From Rhodobacteraceae bacterium UBA1943 (GTDB taxonomy: Bacteria; Pseudomonadota; Alphaproteobacteria; Rhodobacterales; Rhodobacteraceae), in NCBI GenBank assembly GCA_002336845.1, contig DDEX01000111.1, positions 314 to 23,230 on the forward strand: a stretch of 22,917 bases of DNA, read 5' to 3'. Position 1 is the first letter of the stretch. Every line of letters begins with the position of its first letter. Shown here one piece after another: positions 22,355 through 22,917 of the stretch. Both the position numbers and the translations under genes were made by a program. The notes beneath the pieces were generated by a model. It made no database searches and was not told where the DNA came from. It saw nothing but the letters and a program-made list of their open reading frames with translations.

Positions 22355-22917
22355 ATGGCACGGATCGCCCTTGTTGATGATGACCGTAATATTCTGACCT
22401 CTGTTTCCATGGCGCTGGAAGCGGAAGGTTTCGAGGTTGAAACCTATAACGACGGGCAATCCGCGCTGGATGCTTTCAATCGTCGCCTGCCCGACATGGC
22501 GGTGCTGGACATCAAGATGCCCCGGATGGACGGCATGGACCTGCTGCAACGACTGCGGCAGAAAACCTTGATGCCGGTGATCTTTCTCACCTCCAAGGAT
22601 GATGAGATTGACGAGGTGCTTGGCCTGCGCATGGGGGCGGACGATTACGTCAAGAAGCCCTTCAGCCAGCGCCTTCTGGTCGAGCGTATCCGGGCTCTGC
22701 TGCGCCGTCAGGATGTGATCACCAACGGCGAGACCGCCGTGGTCGAGGAAAACAAGATCATGGAGCGCGGGCAACTGCGCATGGATCCCTTGCGCCATTC
22801 GGTTAGCTGGAAGGGCCGCGATGTCGCCCTGACCGTCACCGAATTCATGCTGTTGCAGGCCTTGGCGCAGCGGCCCGGCTTTGTAAAAAGCCGCGATCAG
22901 TTGATGGATGTGGCCTA
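22355..22917 (+). CDS. chvI: ChvI-type response regulator (partial, 3' end outside window)
   Basis: The 187 visible residues are an OmpR-class response regulator. The receiver domain starts MARIALVDDDRNILTSVSMA, close to ChvI of alphaproteobacteria, with phospho-acceptor D52 (AVLDIKMPRMDG), T/S in FLTSKDDE, and K in DYVKKPF. The winged-helix output domain begins at about residue 140 (RMDPLRHSVSWKGRDVALT VTEFMLLQAL) and is cut at the right edge. ChvI is the partner of sensor kinase ChvG in envelope and acid-stress control; chvG is expected just beyond the window. GGGGAAG lies about seven bases before ATG 22355. pckA is divergent, an arrangement known from rhizobia and relatives. Confidence 0.94.
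   Translation, partial: MARIALVDDDRNILTSVSMALEAEGFEVETYNDGQSALDAFNRRLPDMAVLDIKMPRMDGMDLLQRLRQKTLMPVIFLTSKDDEIDEVLGLRMGADDYVKKPFSQRLLVERIRALLRRQDVITNGETAVVEENKIMERGQLRMDPLRHSVSWKGRDVALTVTEFMLLQALAQRPGFVKSRDQLMDVA

Noticed and set aside
1..22917. CRISPR array, tRNA or rRNA genes, transposase or phage genes
   Set aside because: No regularly spaced repeats, no cloverleaf-like segments and no mobile-element proteins were seen when reading both strands.

Overview
The window is GC-rich chromosomal DNA. Its gene content and order point to an alphaproteobacterium of the Rhodobacterales (Rhodobacter/Paracoccus-like). The best markers are a ChvI-type response regulator divergent from ATP-dependent pckA, an N-terminally extended acyl-CoA dehydrogenase that looks like methylsuccinyl-CoA dehydrogenase of the ethylmalonyl-CoA pathway, one long bifunctional Rel/Spo enzyme behind rpoZ, and the order pdxJ - acpS - lepB - rnc - era - recO. 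No phage, insertion sequence, CRISPR array, tRNA or rRNA gene was seen. It reads as ordinary core chromosome.

Layout. 1-385: start of a LysR-type regulator (minus, cut by the window edge). 595-1563: an M23 metallopeptidase without a signal peptide (minus), divergent from a small lipoprotein (1646-2230), then two poorly characterised plus-strand genes (2349-3122 and 3130-3504). 3572-5750 is a minus-strand block: a NYN-domain protein, a perfect 17-bp hairpin, a YcxB-like membrane protein and ispH. From 5925 to 17618 all genes run on the plus strand: folK; rpoZ-rsh; DUF2062-pdxJ-HdeD-like-acpS; lepB, a second lepB fused to a DUF805-like membrane domain, rnc, era, DUF1491 and recO; then an MFS transporter. 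17632-21994 is minus strand: pckA, a DUF3859-like exported protein, mcd and a META-domain lipoprotein. chvI starts at 22355 and runs off the right edge.

How it works together. The central block carries growth functions: transcription (omega), stringent response (rsh), cofactor supply (folK, pdxJ, acpS), protein export (two signal peptidases), RNA processing and ribosome assembly (rnc, era) and repair (recO). The right end is carbon metabolism: mcd serves acetate/C2 assimilation and pckA the exit from the TCA cycle to gluconeogenesis. pckA shares a 360-bp control region with chvI, and that region holds direct and inverted repeats.

The most distinctive points are the tandem signal peptidases with a DUF805-like fusion, the duplicated acpS start region that makes a four-codon leader cistron, the repeats between pckA and chvI, and small hairpins with GNRA-type loops at three gene junctions. 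I found no clear new multi-gene defence or mobile system. All family assignments come from reading motifs, not from database searches.
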